From positions 47,318,645 to 47,382,644 of the forward strand of contig CM072515.1 of the NCBI GenBank assembly GCA_036898135.1: a DNA stretch of 64,000 nt, read 5' to 3'. This document shows, piece after piece, positions 1-11,267 of the stretch. The DNA is from Oncomelania hupensis (lineage: Eukaryota > Mollusca > Gastropoda > Littorinimorpha > Pomatiopsidae). Each line of letters opens with the position of its first letter. Within the stretch, counting starts at the first letter, position 1. A model generated the notes under the pieces. That model saw nothing but the letters and a program-made list of their open reading frames with translations, made no database searches and had not been told where the DNA came from. A program made the position numbers and the translations under genes.

Positions 1-257
1 AAGAAAATGCCTCAAGGACGCAATACGCCGAAGCTCAAGAAAGGACAAACGACAGATGGTACTGATGTGGTCAATGATGGACAAAGAACTATCTAGCTTG
101 ACACCCAAATAATGAACAATATTACTAAATGGGATGGTGCTGCCGCCAATGTTTGCAGAATCACTGCCGACCAGTTGAAGACGGGAAGATGAGCCTACAG
201 GTATAACTTCGGTCTTGTCAGGGTTAAGCATCAACCTGTTGCTTTCATCCAAGCCTG
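1..257 (-). pseudogene. Non-LTR retrotransposon RT fragment (edge-truncated)
   Basis: The minus strand reads open from about 257 to the window edge and contains LMLNPDKTEVIPVG and, further on, IVHYLGVKLDSSLSI. These match the region after the catalytic FADD box in reverse transcriptases of the CR1/L2/Jockey group (thumb start, 'LN..KTE' and 'YLGV.LD' motifs). The upstream side ends abruptly near 257 in AT-rich sequence, so the copy is 5'-truncated there; its 3' side leaves the window. No start codon is expected. It is a dead fragment; the exact clade is not certain. Confidence 0.8.
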
Positions 258-636
258 GAAAAAATTTAAAATTAAAGACAAATTATCCGGACGGCCTGAA
301 TGTGTGGGACTGAACCTTCTGATGCCCTCTTCTTTTTAAGCACAACAAACAAGCTGTTGCATCGGAGTTTCAGTTAGGGGGTTTTAAATAACATTTAATC
401 ATTTATTTTAAATTACCTTTTTATGTATTTATATATTTATTTTTAAAGTGTTTTACCCTGTAATCACACTTTTTACTCCCATGAAATGAGGGTGGCACCT
501 GGTATTTTACTATTTATGTATTTATTTATTTTGAAGCATTTGTATGAGTGTGTGTTTGTATTCGACTTTTATCTGCCCGTTTCCTTTGTATGAATATTTG
601 TTAATAATAATGTACGCACTAGTCCTAGATATAATT
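258..636. other. AT-rich DNA, no gene seen
   Basis: AT-rich sequence with short homopolymer and TATT runs. No convincing coding frame, RNA gene or transposon end was recognised. Confidence 0.5.
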
Positions 637-720
637 ATAACGAATAACGAATAACGAATAACGAATAACGAATCTTTATTGTCCCCATTTGCACAAGGAT
701 ATTTGTGTGTGATGCACAGT
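637..720 (-). repeat. Retroposon 3' end with (TTCGTTA)n tail
   Basis: On the minus strand an AATAAAG hexamer-plus-G is followed by about five copies of a 7-bp unit (TTCGTTA). The same arrangement (AATAAAG then a short tandem tail) recurs at 19345, 32404, 35876, 41170, 42056 and 61961. The pattern is that of the 3' terminus of a LINE or LINE-mobilised element. Only the 3' part is recognisable. Confidence 0.6.
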
Positions 721-1320
721 AACTGTTGGCATATTAAGAAGACAACACAAAGGTTAGCGTACATGTATACAATAAAGAAACGGTAGCGGATATTAGAACA
801 CCTTAATGCATAACAATACTAAAAAAATCTCAAGACTATTACTACCATTTTCTCAATCATTCACGCTTTCTCATGCCCATGCTAATCCTTGCACATTCAT
901 TCTTATCCACGCACCGACTCATCCCACACACACCCTTATTACATTTAAGGGGCTCACTGTAGTTACGCTAGTCGTTCTAGGGTTACACATTACACACTTC
1001 CACTGTCAACGCTATGTCAACATTGTTGTTTCCCTTCACTAACTACAGGGGAGTGGGGGTTTTACATACATTATAAGAAAATTGGTAACAACAATAGGCT
1101 GCTGAGCAAATTAAATGGTGTATACACATGACTAGTTACAACTAGAGACATTCCGCAACGAATACATCAGTAAACTGTAGTTACTTCAAAAACATATGAC
1201 TTAGATTTAACATTGCTAATAAAATCATGGTACTACGTAGGCATCACGGATCAGGGTCACGTATGATTATGAACCACTTAATTAAGAAACAGCCACTCAC
1301 ATACACCTTACTATGTGTGC
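721..1320. other. No gene seen
   Basis: Low-complexity AT- and CA-rich DNA. The short frame at 806-1042 has no recognisable domain and codon content typical of noise. Confidence 0.5.
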
Positions 1321-1326
1321 ATCACA

Positions 1327-1380
1327 TTCGCATACACACACTCACACACACAAACACGCACACACACACATGCACGCACA
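1327..1380. repeat. (CA)n microsatellite
   Basis: Interrupted CACACA tract; a second CA tract lies at about 1500-1547. Confidence 0.85.
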
Positions 1381-1585
1381 ATCAATGAATGTCACAGGAA
1401 TACGTAGTCAATTAACTGCTCTATGCACTGATGTAGTATCCATGGCTCTATGACTATAGGTTTGCGGGTCAGTCTGCACATCTCTGCTACACTGCGTGCG
1501 CACACGCGCGCACACACACACCCACACACACACACACCACACCACACAGTCATAATACTGTTTTTCTGTGGCACATGACTTAGTG

Positions 1586-1838
<253 letters not shown>

Positions 1839-1851
1839 AAGTCTCTTCTGG

Positions 1852-2577
1852 TCAGCATTCGGGGCTGGCTTTGGTGACGAGGCGGATGGCGGACGGTAGG
1901 AAGGAGTTCAGGTAGCGGCTGGTGCGGCAGCGCATGGACAGGAAGCGGCCAGGGCGGCGCTTGGACTCAGCAGCTGAGACCACTGCATGGAGCGGATGGG
2001 TCTCGTCCTGCAGGATCCGGCGGATCTTCTTCACAGCCGCGGTGTCGTAGGCCTGGCGCAGGGGTCGTACCTCGTTGCCAAGCAGCCGCTCAGCGGTGGA
2101 GATGATGCGGTCCAGCCTCTCTGTGTCGGTTTCGTTGGCCCCATTGTAGTAGCACAGCTGGTTGTAGAGCAGTGTGCTTTCTACCACAGACTGGTAGAAC
2201 ATTTTCAGGATGGTGCTGCTGACCTTGAATTGTCGTAGCTTGCGTAGGAAGAAGAGACGCTGGTTAACCTTCTTGGTGCAGACATCGATGTTAGGGGACC
2301 AATCCAGCTTGTCATCAATGACTGTGCCCAGGTACTTGTAGGTGCTGACGGTGCGCACATCCTCCCCCTTGATGACGAGGGGCCCGAGGGCCTGGGGCTG
2401 CCGGCGGAAGTCGATGACCATCTCCTCTGTCTTGGAGATGTTGAGCTGTAGGTAATGCCTGTCGCACCAGGCGACCAGCTCAGCCACAGCGGCGCGGTAC
2501 GACACTTCATCGGACTTGATGAGGCCAGTGAGGGAAGTGTCGTCCGCAAACTTGATCTGGACGTTGCATTCATTACC
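1852..2577 (-). pseudogene. CR1/L2-group reverse transcriptase, C-terminal half
   Basis: About 242 codons are open on the minus strand from just after a stop at 2578-2580 to the natural TGA at 1852-1854. The catalytic box FADDTSLTGLI lies near residues 9-19, followed by LVAWCDRHYLQLNISKTEEM and YKYLGTVIDDKLDW, then the C-terminal RLFFLRKLRQF and TSRYLNSFLPSAIRL blocks. These are typical of RTs of the CR1/L2/Rex kind. GC content is clearly higher than the surrounding DNA. Endonuclease and N-terminal RT are missing, so this is a 5'-truncated copy whose remaining frame is intact, implying fairly recent insertion. A 15-bp 3' UTR leads into the (GA)n tract. Confidence 0.85.
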
Positions 2578-2673
2578 TTATTTTTCAAATTGTTTTCCAG
2601 GTTAATATATTTATTTTTTTAATTTGTTATTTTTTAAATTAACAGGTCAAATTGATCCTCAAAGTTAATTGTT

Positions 2674-3627
2674 AGTTAATTAGTTATTCATTACTTACAG
2701 GGTCCAGCGGACTGCAAAGGGCCGAATCAAGACCACAAAAATCAAGACAACATCGCTGAAAGAGGACTCACCCCTAATCCGCATAAAAGATCTGCCGAAA
2801 CAACCCACCAGCCGGTCACTTTACAATAAAGACATCCCACTCCTCTGCAAACTCTGATGTAAAAAATTTACAATACCAGAACATCTTGCATTAAGGTTTA
2901 TAAAAAGATACATAAGGTTACTCCAAATAAAACAAGAAATAGCCACTCACATCAGTTTTATTGAAAACTGACTTAATGCGTGTACAAGAAATACCTGTAT
3001 GAATAAATACCTGGATGAATTGAATAAAAAAAATTAAAATAATTTTTAAAAAAACAACTAATTTGGAGGTACATGAAACTGTGTGGAGAGTGAGAATTAG
3101 TATAGTTTTTTTTTTCTTCTTTCTTCTCATTTTCTCCCTCCTTTTTGTTTTTTTATGATCGCTAGGGGGGTGTGCACGTGCACAAGTGCACACCCCCAAA
3201 ATCCGCCCCTGGATGCTGAGGCTATACTCTAAATCTAATTTATCGAACCACCGTTTACAAAACCAAAATAGAATACAAACATCATTATAAAATATCAACA
3301 AAACACATACATATAAAACATTGCCAAATAATAACATCATAGGAAGCCCCAGTGACCATTTGGCAGACAGAAAGCATCCAATATTCCCAAGCTGATCCAA
3401 CAGACCTCACACACAAATGAGGAGTTTTGTCCCGGAAGAGTTTTCAAGTTAAAAGGTAGGTGACTGGTCTAGCGAAGAAGAAGATAGTATAGTAGATTGA
3501 TAGGACAAAGTAGGAATGAGAAAGAACAAATGAGAAAGACAACGACAGTGGGAATTTAAAGCACTAAATTTCCATATAGTGTGGATACTATTTATACTGA
3601 AACCCACGCACCACCATGGGGGGGGGG
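2674..3627 (-). mobile_element. T1 retroposon copy 1, with nested DNA-transposon fragment
   Basis: T1 is a name used here for a non-coding repeat found four times. This copy is flanked by the 11-bp direct repeat AGTTAATTGTT (2663-2673 and 3628-3638), read as its target-site duplication. On the minus strand it begins near 3600 with a TATA-like box (AGTATAAATAGTA) and ends with the hairpin GTCCGCTGGAC followed by an AT-rich tail (TAATTAAC-like) at 2674-2700. About 370 bp of a different element (2860-3211) interrupts it. No coding frame is conserved between copies. The family is not recognised. Confidence 0.75.
2860..3211 (-). mobile_element. Fragment of CAGGGGCGGAT-ended DNA transposon
   Basis: On the minus strand the sequence starts at 3211 with CAGGGGCGGAT and carries the palindrome TGTGCACGTGCACA and an A/GA-rich block. 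It then follows the copy at 10652-10870 closely (shared TTTCATGTACCTCCAAATTAG). The opposite terminus is not found, so only one end survives. It lies inside T1 copy 1. Confidence 0.75.
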
Positions 3628-3649
3628 AGTTAATTGTTGTGAACGGTGG

Positions 3650-3770
3650 TAGTATACACACACACATACACTCTCTCTCCCTCAAAGTTAATTGTTGTGA
3701 ACTATTGTCAGTACACACACCCCTACACACCCACACACACTCCTCCCCCTCTCTTCCTCTCAGTGTATGG
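3650..3770. repeat. Short duplicated CA/TC-rich segment
   Basis: The stretch beginning AGTTAATTGTTGTGAAC at 3628 recurs about 58 bp later at 3686, each followed by ACACAC-rich DNA. It looks like a two-copy local tandem duplication next to the T1 insertion. Confidence 0.55.
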
Positions 3771-3883
3771 TTATGTGTGTCATTTGTAGGTGTAAACTTT
3801 TATCAAAATTTAAAATAAAAATTATTTTGTTTCATTTTATTTTTATTTTTTTGTTTTTTTTTGTTCCATTCAAAAAATTGTAT

Positions 3884-4812
3884 CAGACAATGGGTCCCGA
3901 ATGGAAGTCCTCTCCAGGATCGCACAAACAACTGCTGCCCTGACAAGGTTGAATCCCATTTGGAAAGACAGGACCATCAGTCTACATTCCAAAGTTACAG
4001 TAAGACTGCTGTGCTCCCTTGTCATCTCCATCTTCCTATATATGCTTGCGAAACATGGACTATCACAGCACATCTACAACGAAGAATACAAAGCATGGAG
4101 ATGAGGTGCTACAGAAGACTTCTGGGCATTTCCTATACCCAGCACATCACCAACGACGAAGTCTGACCTACCATCACACAAGCCATTGGACAACACGATG
4201 ACCTGCTCACATTGGTGAAAAAACGGAAACTCCGATGGTATGGCCTTGTCACCAGATCATCAGGTCTTGCAAAGACCATCCTGCAAGGCACAATGCAAGG
4301 AGGTAGAAGAGGGAGACCGAAAAAGAGGTGGGAGTACAACCTTCGAGAATGGACTGGTTTGACACTGAGCGAAATAATCAGGGTTGCTGAGGAGAGGGAA
4401 AGATGGAGTACGCTGGTTAAACGATCATCTTCTTCTTCTTCTTCTTCTTTCATATATGCCCACAATCAATCGTGTTGATTATTATGGCACTTTTTACCAA
4501 GGTGCATGCTGGGTGTGTTCTTGTTACCGGCACTCACCCGTCTAGGACATGAGCGTCAGCATCTTTAAAGTCCGTTATGAATATGATAGAATGTATGCGA
4601 CACAGACTAGATCTCGGTTTATACTCTCTTCCGAAGGAGTAGGAAACGGGAGTAAAGTGTCTTACCCAAGGACACAACACAATGCCATGGCCTGGGCTCG
4701 AACCCGGGACCTTCCGATCCGCGAGCCAACGCTCTAACCATTTGGGTACCGTGCCTCCCATCTGTGGTGCCCCTACGACCTCCGAGTTATGGGTTAGGAT
4801 AGGATAGGATTA
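3884..4812 (+). pseudogene. GGATA-tailed LINE, 3' portion, interrupted by a SINE
   Basis: The plus strand encodes the C-terminal part of an endonuclease/RT polyprotein: SRIAQTTAALTRL, WKDRTISLHSKV, then RRIQSMEMRCYRRLLGISYT and LVKKRKLRWYGL, GRPKKRWE. At least two frameshifts and a stop break the frame, including an extra base pair group near 3993. The 3' UTR (ends CTCCGAGTTA) is split by a SINE at 4431-4755 and resumes at 4756, ending with a short (GGATA)n tail at 4797-4812. It is a dead, 5'-truncated copy. Confidence 0.85.
4431..4755 (-). mobile_element. tRNA-derived SINE, full-length head, (GAA)n tail
   Basis: On the minus strand the head carries a Pol III A-box-like TGGTTAGAGCGTTGG and the B box GGTTCGAGCC (about 4691-4700). 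A central block CCTTGGGTAAGACACTTTAC follows, then GACTTTAAAGATGCTGACG and a (GAA)n tail, seen on the plus strand as (TTC)n at 4431-4448. The host LINE reads CGATCATC on one side and CATCTGTGG on the other, giving a 4-bp duplication (CATC). Fragments of the same family occur at 16715, 48956, 49660 and 51048. Confidence 0.8.
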
Positions 4813-5226
4813 TATTTTGTCTGTTGTTTGAATTATAGAGAGTGTGTCCTCCGCTCCGTCATGATATAAAAGTTGCAAGAAAATATCAGTTTGTATCAGT
4901 CCATGGTTTTACTTGAAAAAGATTGTAATAAATCAAAAATGTGTAGCTCTTAACGCAGGTAGTTGTTTTTATTTCTGCACACTTGTTTACCTAACTTTGC
5001 CCATACCTACGTCACTAGGGTTCAGAGTACACAACAGCCTACCCTTCAATGTTATATAACCCAAAAGTGTGTCACGTCTGTCACGACTGGTGCGCGTGTA
5101 CCGACAAAGCAAAGGTCAGGTATCAAACAAACTTCGCTGAACTCAAAACTTCTTCAACTTCTAGCAATAGCATGCAAACATCAATACAGTTTGGACTTCG
5201 TACCAGGTGTGGTAAAAACTACTCAC
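4813..5226 (-). other. Presumed start of TMEM135 intron 1; no other feature
   Basis: The sequence follows the GTGAGT donor at 5226-5221 on the minus strand. No second TMEM135 exon was found between here and the left edge; the intron is filled with retroelements, so it is at least 5 kb long. The 161-codon plus-strand frame at 4963-5448 overlaps the exon and has no recognised domain. Confidence 0.5.
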
Positions 5227-5373
5227 CAGATACAAAGTCCCGTATATTTTGGAAGCCTCAATAAAGACGCTTTTCGCAACATCTGTAGAAGCTTGTACAC
5301 AACTGGGAGTCCAACAATGGCCCAATTCGTAACAGGTACAGTAGAGACGAACTGGCTTGCTGAGAATCGCCAT
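5227..5373 (-). CDS. TMEM135: TMEM135-like gene, first coding exon
   Basis: The ATG at 5373-5371 has a good context (CCACAATGGC). It opens 49 codons starting MAILSKPVRL, with CYELGHCWTPSC at residues 14-25 and EASKIYGTLYL at 39-49. Human TMEM135 begins with the same arrangement: MA-LSK, CYE-GH-W-PSC, then an LKIYAPLYL-like end. The exon ends exactly at a consensus donor (CTG|GTGAGT, phase 0). TMEM135 is a multi-pass membrane protein linked to peroxisomes and mitochondria; the Cys-rich N-terminal block belongs to its N-terminal domain. Remaining exons must lie left of position 1 or be hidden in the long intron. An inverted CCAAT box (ATTGGCTG) lies about 35 bp upstream of the ATG. Identification rests on remembered family sequence, not a search. 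Confidence 0.82.
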
Positions 5374-5579
5374 TGTGGTTGTACCGGAATGAAGACAAAT
5401 TTCAGCCAATCAGAAAATAACTCGGCTGTTATCGCTCCTAGCTCGTAAACAAGCACTTGTCGACGAAGAACGAAAGTAGACTCAAACCTTCCATGCAAAG
5501 TTGTACAAACCCTCGTACAAACAAATAAAAGAAAATAACAAAATTTCGACAAATACTTCAAATTGTTATGAACGTTTTA

Positions 5580-5580
<1 letters not shown>
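5374..5580 (-). promoter_or_regulatory. Likely 5' UTR/promoter of the TMEM135-like gene
   Basis: Directly upstream of the exon is an inverted CCAAT box (plus strand CAGCCAATCAG, 5403-5413). No TATA box is evident at a suitable distance. The transcription start cannot be placed from sequence alone. Confidence 0.4.
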
Positions 5581-5649
<69 letters not shown>

Positions 5650-5650
5650 T
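5581..5650. repeat. (ATT)n microsatellite
   Basis: About 23 pure ATT units. The poly-Leu and poly-Tyr frames over it are artefacts. Confidence 0.97.
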
Positions 5651-6113
5651 TGTCTACTGCAAGTGGCGTCGTCTGCTACACAGGGCAGGGTTATCGATCG
5701 TTGGTTGCCACGCACAGTTTCTAAGACGTTGCGTAAGCAAAGCGGAATGCAAGCTCTTGGAGAACGATAAGGATGAGTAAAGAGGAGAATCTCTTTACTT
5801 CCCTTTCTACTTCCCGTGTGTGTAGATATAAAATATGATATTAAACAGGCGTGTACCTAGCTATCGTCTATGGGACTAAATTGTTCTCCTTCCTCCTCTA
5901 CACCTCACCCCCACTACTTCACATTCACCCTGCACCAAAACGTTTTTTAACCTTAGTTTCTTCTTGTTTTGTTTATAGGTACTTTTTCATCGATTTAAAA
6001 AAAAAAAAACCTTACTTATACACATTAATATTTTAATTAGGGCTAACACTCCATTTAGCAACAGATTCAATTAATTAAGTCCAAGACCGTTTTTTAAAAT
6101 AATTGTGTGTGTA

Positions 6114-6149
<36 letters not shown>

Positions 6150-6369
6150 CGTTTGTGCGCGCGCGTATATGATGGTTTGGTTTTGTTAATTACTATTTCA
6201 TTATTAGTTATGTGAGTGTAGCGCCATTGGTTATGAAACTTATTCATCGAACCGTCTCAAAATGAAAGTAAATAAAATAAAATAAATTAGTACAATATCA
6301 TCATCAAAGTAATTTAAATATAAAATAAGAGGACTCTCGTGTAATCTAGCAGCCTACATTATTCATACG
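5651..6369. other. No gene seen; (GT)n tract
   Basis: AT-rich DNA with a (GT)n/(GC)n purine-pyrimidine alternating tract at about 6103-6167. No coding exon recognised. Confidence 0.5.
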
Positions 6370-6889
6370 CAGGGATGTCGTTTGGGTCGGATCTTCGGCT
6401 TTTAGCCGAAATTTTAATTAAAAAAGCCGATAAACTGTCCGTCATGTCGGCTCGCCGAGCCGAAGTTTTCACGGGTGAATCGGCTCAATTTTGTCCATTT
6501 TTGCGATATTCCTGTGCTGTACGCTTGCAGTTTAGGTGAAGATTCCATAATTACTAAAGTTAAACCCAGAAACTCTGACAGTATTGTGGTCTGTCAAGGG
6601 ACAGTCTAAACTTTTTATTGTTTTTGTGTGTCTAAAATTTAAGAAAATAAAATTTCTTTTCAATGTTCTTATTGTACTCTTAAAATTATGTTTTATTACA
6701 AAGATATGCATCCACAGGACACCTTTAATATATGGAGGTGGAGGGTGCACGTTAACGTAGTGAATCTAGTCCCAAAAAACATGTGAGACTGCTTTGAAAG
6801 AGAGAGCCGAAACTTTCTGTAAAAAGCCGAAAGTTTCACGGCTGTTTCGGCCAAATCGCCGAAGAAAAAATTTCCTAGCAACATCCCTG
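6370..6889. mobile_element. Non-autonomous DNA transposon (CAGGGATG ends, 6-bp TSD)
   Basis: The element starts CAGGGATGTCG and ends with the inverse AACATCCCTG, and is flanked by the perfect 6-bp duplication CATACG (6364-6369 and 6890-6895). Both subterminal regions are packed with copies of GCCGA/TCGGC, many in inverted pairs such as CGGCTTTTAGCCG. This is the dense subterminal-motif layout known for hAT elements. CAGGG termini also fit hAT, but hAT usually makes 8-bp duplications; 6-bp variants have been described. No transposase is encoded, so it is a 520-bp non-autonomous copy. Confidence 0.75.
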
Positions 6890-6898
6890 CATACGTAA

Positions 6899-6901
<3 letters not shown>

Positions 6902-6976
<75 letters not shown>

Positions 6977-6986
6977 CCTCTCTCTC
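6902..6986. repeat. (TC)n microsatellite
   Basis: About 35 pure TC units, then an interrupted CCCC/TC end; begins 7 bp after the transposon's target-site duplication. Confidence 0.95.
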
Positions 6987-8671
<1,685 letters not shown>

Positions 8672-8845
8672 GCAAAAATATTGTTTATTGTCTCAACATT
8701 GGGTACACAAGTGCGTGCTAACCATACGACAACCACCCCAAATATCTAACACATAAAATACCAGAGAAAACAATTCCAACAATCTTATTCACACAAAAAT
8801 AAACTAATCAATATTTTTATAACAATCCCTCTACCCCTCCCCATA

Positions 8846-9137
8846 TCCTATCTTATTATATCCTGTAACTCGGAGGTCGTTGGGGCACCACAGATGATCG
8901 TTTAACCAGCGTACTCCATCTTTCTGTCCTCAGCAACCCTCATGGCTTCGCTCAGTGTCAAGCCAGTCCATTCTCGAATACAAAGCATGGAGATTATGTG
9001 CTACAAAAGACTTCTGGACATTTCCTATACTCAGCACACCACCAACGACGAAGTCCAACAGATCATCACACAAGCCATTGGACAACACAGTGACCTGCTC
9101 ACAGTGGTGAAGAAACGAAAACTCCGATGGTATGGCC
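8846..9137. pseudogene. GGATA-family LINE, inverted (twin-primed) copy
   Basis: The part at 8846-8976 is the 3' end in minus orientation (tail, CTCCGAGTTAC-type end, then the REWTGLTLSE coding stretch). The part at 8977-9137 is the adjacent upstream coding stretch (IQSMEIMCYKRLL ... VKKRKLRWYG) in plus orientation. About 40 codons between them are missing and GAAT is shared at the junction (8976-8979). The LTR-like element at 9138 cuts off the inverted part. Confidence 0.85.
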
Positions 9138-9404
9138 TGTGACGGAGGGTCTATTGTTGCTGGGCTCTGCACAATGGAATGCTATTACCCACTCGTCTTT
9201 GGTCTGTGGAGATGGCTAGTTAATCTCCAGGTGTCTAATCTTAATACATTTATAAGTTTAGCTCGGTCTGTGTTAGGCTGGGGTTACAGAGATAGAGAGA
9301 CAATGGTAAGAGATTCACTGACACACTAGCTCTCACACGGTTATGAAACATAGGTAGTCCAGCCACTTGTTAACAGTAAATATTAGACATTTATTTCCTC
9401 TACT
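9138..9404. mobile_element. LTR-like element copy A, left part
   Basis: It begins TGTGACGGAGGGTC at the break in the LINE and matches the reverse complement of the right end of the element at 28786-30188 over its whole length. At 9405 it is interrupted by a DNA transposon and continues at 11268. Confidence 0.8.
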
Positions 9405-9460
9405 CAGGGGCGGATCTTGTTCTTGTGCCACTTGTGCACGTGCACACGCCCCTGGCGGTC

Positions 9461-9489
<29 letters not shown>
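9461..9489. repeat. (A)n run within transposon left end
   Basis: A run of about 29 A follows the GGCGGTC of the transposon left end; the homologous run in the second left end is at 10708-10730. A GA-rich block follows in both. Confidence 0.9.
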
Positions 9490-9491
<2 letters not shown>

Positions 9492-9536
9492 AAAGGAGGG
9501 AGAAAAGGAGAAGAAAGAAGAGTTAGAGTTCGGCTT

Positions 9537-9568
9537 AGGGTTTGGGTTAGGGTTAAGGTTAGGGTTCG
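9537..9568. repeat. Telomere-like TTAGGG motifs
   Basis: Four to five degenerate TTAGGG units inside the composite transposon; a similar CCCTAA-rich patch is at 15916-15972. Confidence 0.7.
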
Positions 9569-9675
9569 AACACTGCAAAGTACTTAAAAATGGGGACGAA
9601 ATATGACCCATTGTCAGCACAACGTAGGTGGCGTTTCGGGAAAGTCATGATAATACTGTGTAACCTCGGCTGTGT

Positions 9676-9728
9676 GTGTGTGGGTGTGTGTGTGGGTGGG
9701 TGTGTGTGTGTGTGTGCATGTGTGTGTT
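9676..9728. repeat. (GT)n microsatellite
   Basis: Interrupted GTGTGT/GGGT tract. Confidence 0.9.
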
Positions 9729-10263
9729 TAGAGAGAGAGGTAGAGAGAGGTTGCGGGGTTGGGGGAGTTGAGGACGTAAGCCTCAGTCAGTCTCAATAAA
9801 TAAATTATTAGACTAATTATCTCCAAAAATGAAGGTTTGTGAAAACCGAAAAAAAACTGTGTTAAAAGATCGGTGTCTCCAAAGCAAACGTTTTTAATAT
9901 AATTTGTATTGAATACAAATTATATTAAAAACTTTTGTTTTAGTGATACCTGATTTTTTAAAAGAAATTTTTGTTTTTCTCAAAAGTGCTTGTTTGGAGA
10001 TACGAGGTTTTGAATGATCACCGACGCTACACGTTTTGGTTAGGTACGCAAAATGATAATGCAATATTTCGTTTGGTCTGTTTGGGTTGATTGTAATGAT
10101 ACTAAATACGTTTCTGTTAGCAATCAAACTGTTTATTTGAAGAGCTGCTCGTCTGTCCGTCTCTGTCGCTCGTAAAAAGAGTAAGTGCAATGCTCATTTT
10201 ATACAATAAAGTTAATAGTAATAATAATAAAATGAACATTACATAAACAAAATACAATGAGAT

Positions 10264-10273
10264 AGATAGAGAG

Positions 10274-10362
<89 letters not shown>
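10264..10362. repeat. (GA)n microsatellite
   Basis: GATA-GA lead-in then about 43 pure GA units, located just downstream (minus sense) of the tRNA terminator. Confidence 0.95.
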
Positions 10363-10365
<3 letters not shown>

Positions 10366-10378
10366 CAAAAGGGAGCCC

Positions 10379-10386
10379 AAAAAAAA
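10379..10386 (-). terminator. Pol III terminator of tRNA-Phe
   Basis: Eight consecutive T on the minus strand, the first T run after the tRNA 3' end. Confidence 0.75.
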
Positions 10387-10411
10387 TATGCCAACCGCCG
10401 GATTGTTTCCG

Positions 10412-10484
10412 TGCCGAAACCCGGGATTGAACCAGGGACCTTTAGATCTTCAGTCTAACGCTCTCCCAACTGAGCTATTTCGGC
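10412..10484 (-). tRNA. tRNA-Phe (GAA)
   Basis: A 73-nt cloverleaf is encoded on the minus strand. The acceptor arm is GCCGAAA paired with TTTCGGC (7 perfect pairs) and the discriminator base is A. The D arm is GCTC/GAGC, the anticodon arm TTAGA-CTGAAGA-TCTAA has anticodon GAA, and the T arm has loop TTCAATC with one G-T wobble in the stem. Box A (TAGCTCAGTTGGG) and box B (GGTTCAATCC) are intact. A run of eight T (minus strand, 10386-10379) 26 nt downstream is a Pol III terminator. It sits inside the composite transposon at 9405-11261. Confidence 0.95.
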
Positions 10485-11267
10485 TGACAAGATTTTGTGG
10501 GATATCTTAGCTAGTCAGTCATTGGGGAGGTTTGGAAAGTGACCTACAAGGAAATTACGGTCGCCATAGGCCACGAGGAGTGGAGTAGTCGTCAGTCATT
10601 CCGAGTGTCTGAAACTAGCCGAGACCTACATTCACTTCTCCAATGGTGTATCAGGGGCGGATCTTGTTCTTGTGCCACTTGTGCACGTGCACACCCCCCT
10701 GGCGGTCAAAAAAAAAAAAAAAAAAAAAAAGGAGGGAGGGAGAAAAGGAGAAGAAAGAAGACAAAAAAATTACTAATTCTCACTCACCACACAGTTTCAT
10801 GTACCTCCAAATTAGTTTTTTTATTATTATTATTCATCAGATTTAGATCTACAGGTATTTCTTGCAATATAAAATTTTTATCCATGAAGGGAAGTTGAAG
10901 ACAAACAGTTGCTGCTCATTTTTCTTTTTTCCCCCTTGGTGCAAAAAGTTGTTTGTTTTTTTTTCTCAATGGTTTTGATTGGTTATTTATTTCGAGGGGT
11001 GTTTGTGTGTGTGTGTGGGGGGGGGGGGGGGGGGGACTAAAAGAGGACTTTTAGCACAAAACAATACTATTTTCAGTCCTTAACATAATGCCCAAAATGC
11101 ACCAGATTGCACAGATTTTAACCATTATTTTCAAATTTTTCCGGGGGGCATGCCCCCGGACCCTCCTTGTACACTCGCCTGCTTCGCAGGCTCGCGCTTG
11201 TGGCTACGCCACTTCGCATTAGCTGTGCACACCCCCTCAACAATGGAAAGATCCGCCCCTGTCTACT

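Larger units (their letters stand above)
9405..11261. mobile_element. Composite DNA transposon carrying a tRNA-Phe gene
   Basis: The unit starts CAGGGGCGGATCTTG (9405) and ends with the inverse AGATCCGCCCCTG (11249-11261). It is flanked by the perfect 6-bp duplication TCTACT (9399-9404 and 11262-11267), and the interrupted LTR-like element resumes exactly after it, proving the insertion limits. A second left end (CAGGGGCGG, palindrome TGTGCACGTGCACA, A-run) lies inside at 10652. Between the two left ends are telomere-like TTAGGG repeats, a (GA)n tract and a tRNA-Phe gene. No transposase is encoded. Termini resemble hAT; the 6-bp duplication is atypical for the main hAT group. Confidence 0.8.

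Noticed and set aside
4676..4755. Stand-alone tRNA gene
   Set aside because: Has box B but acceptor stem does not pair and it continues into SINE body; it is the SINE head.
4963..5448. 161-codon plus-strand frame
   Set aside because: Antisense to the TMEM135-like exon and without recognisable domain.
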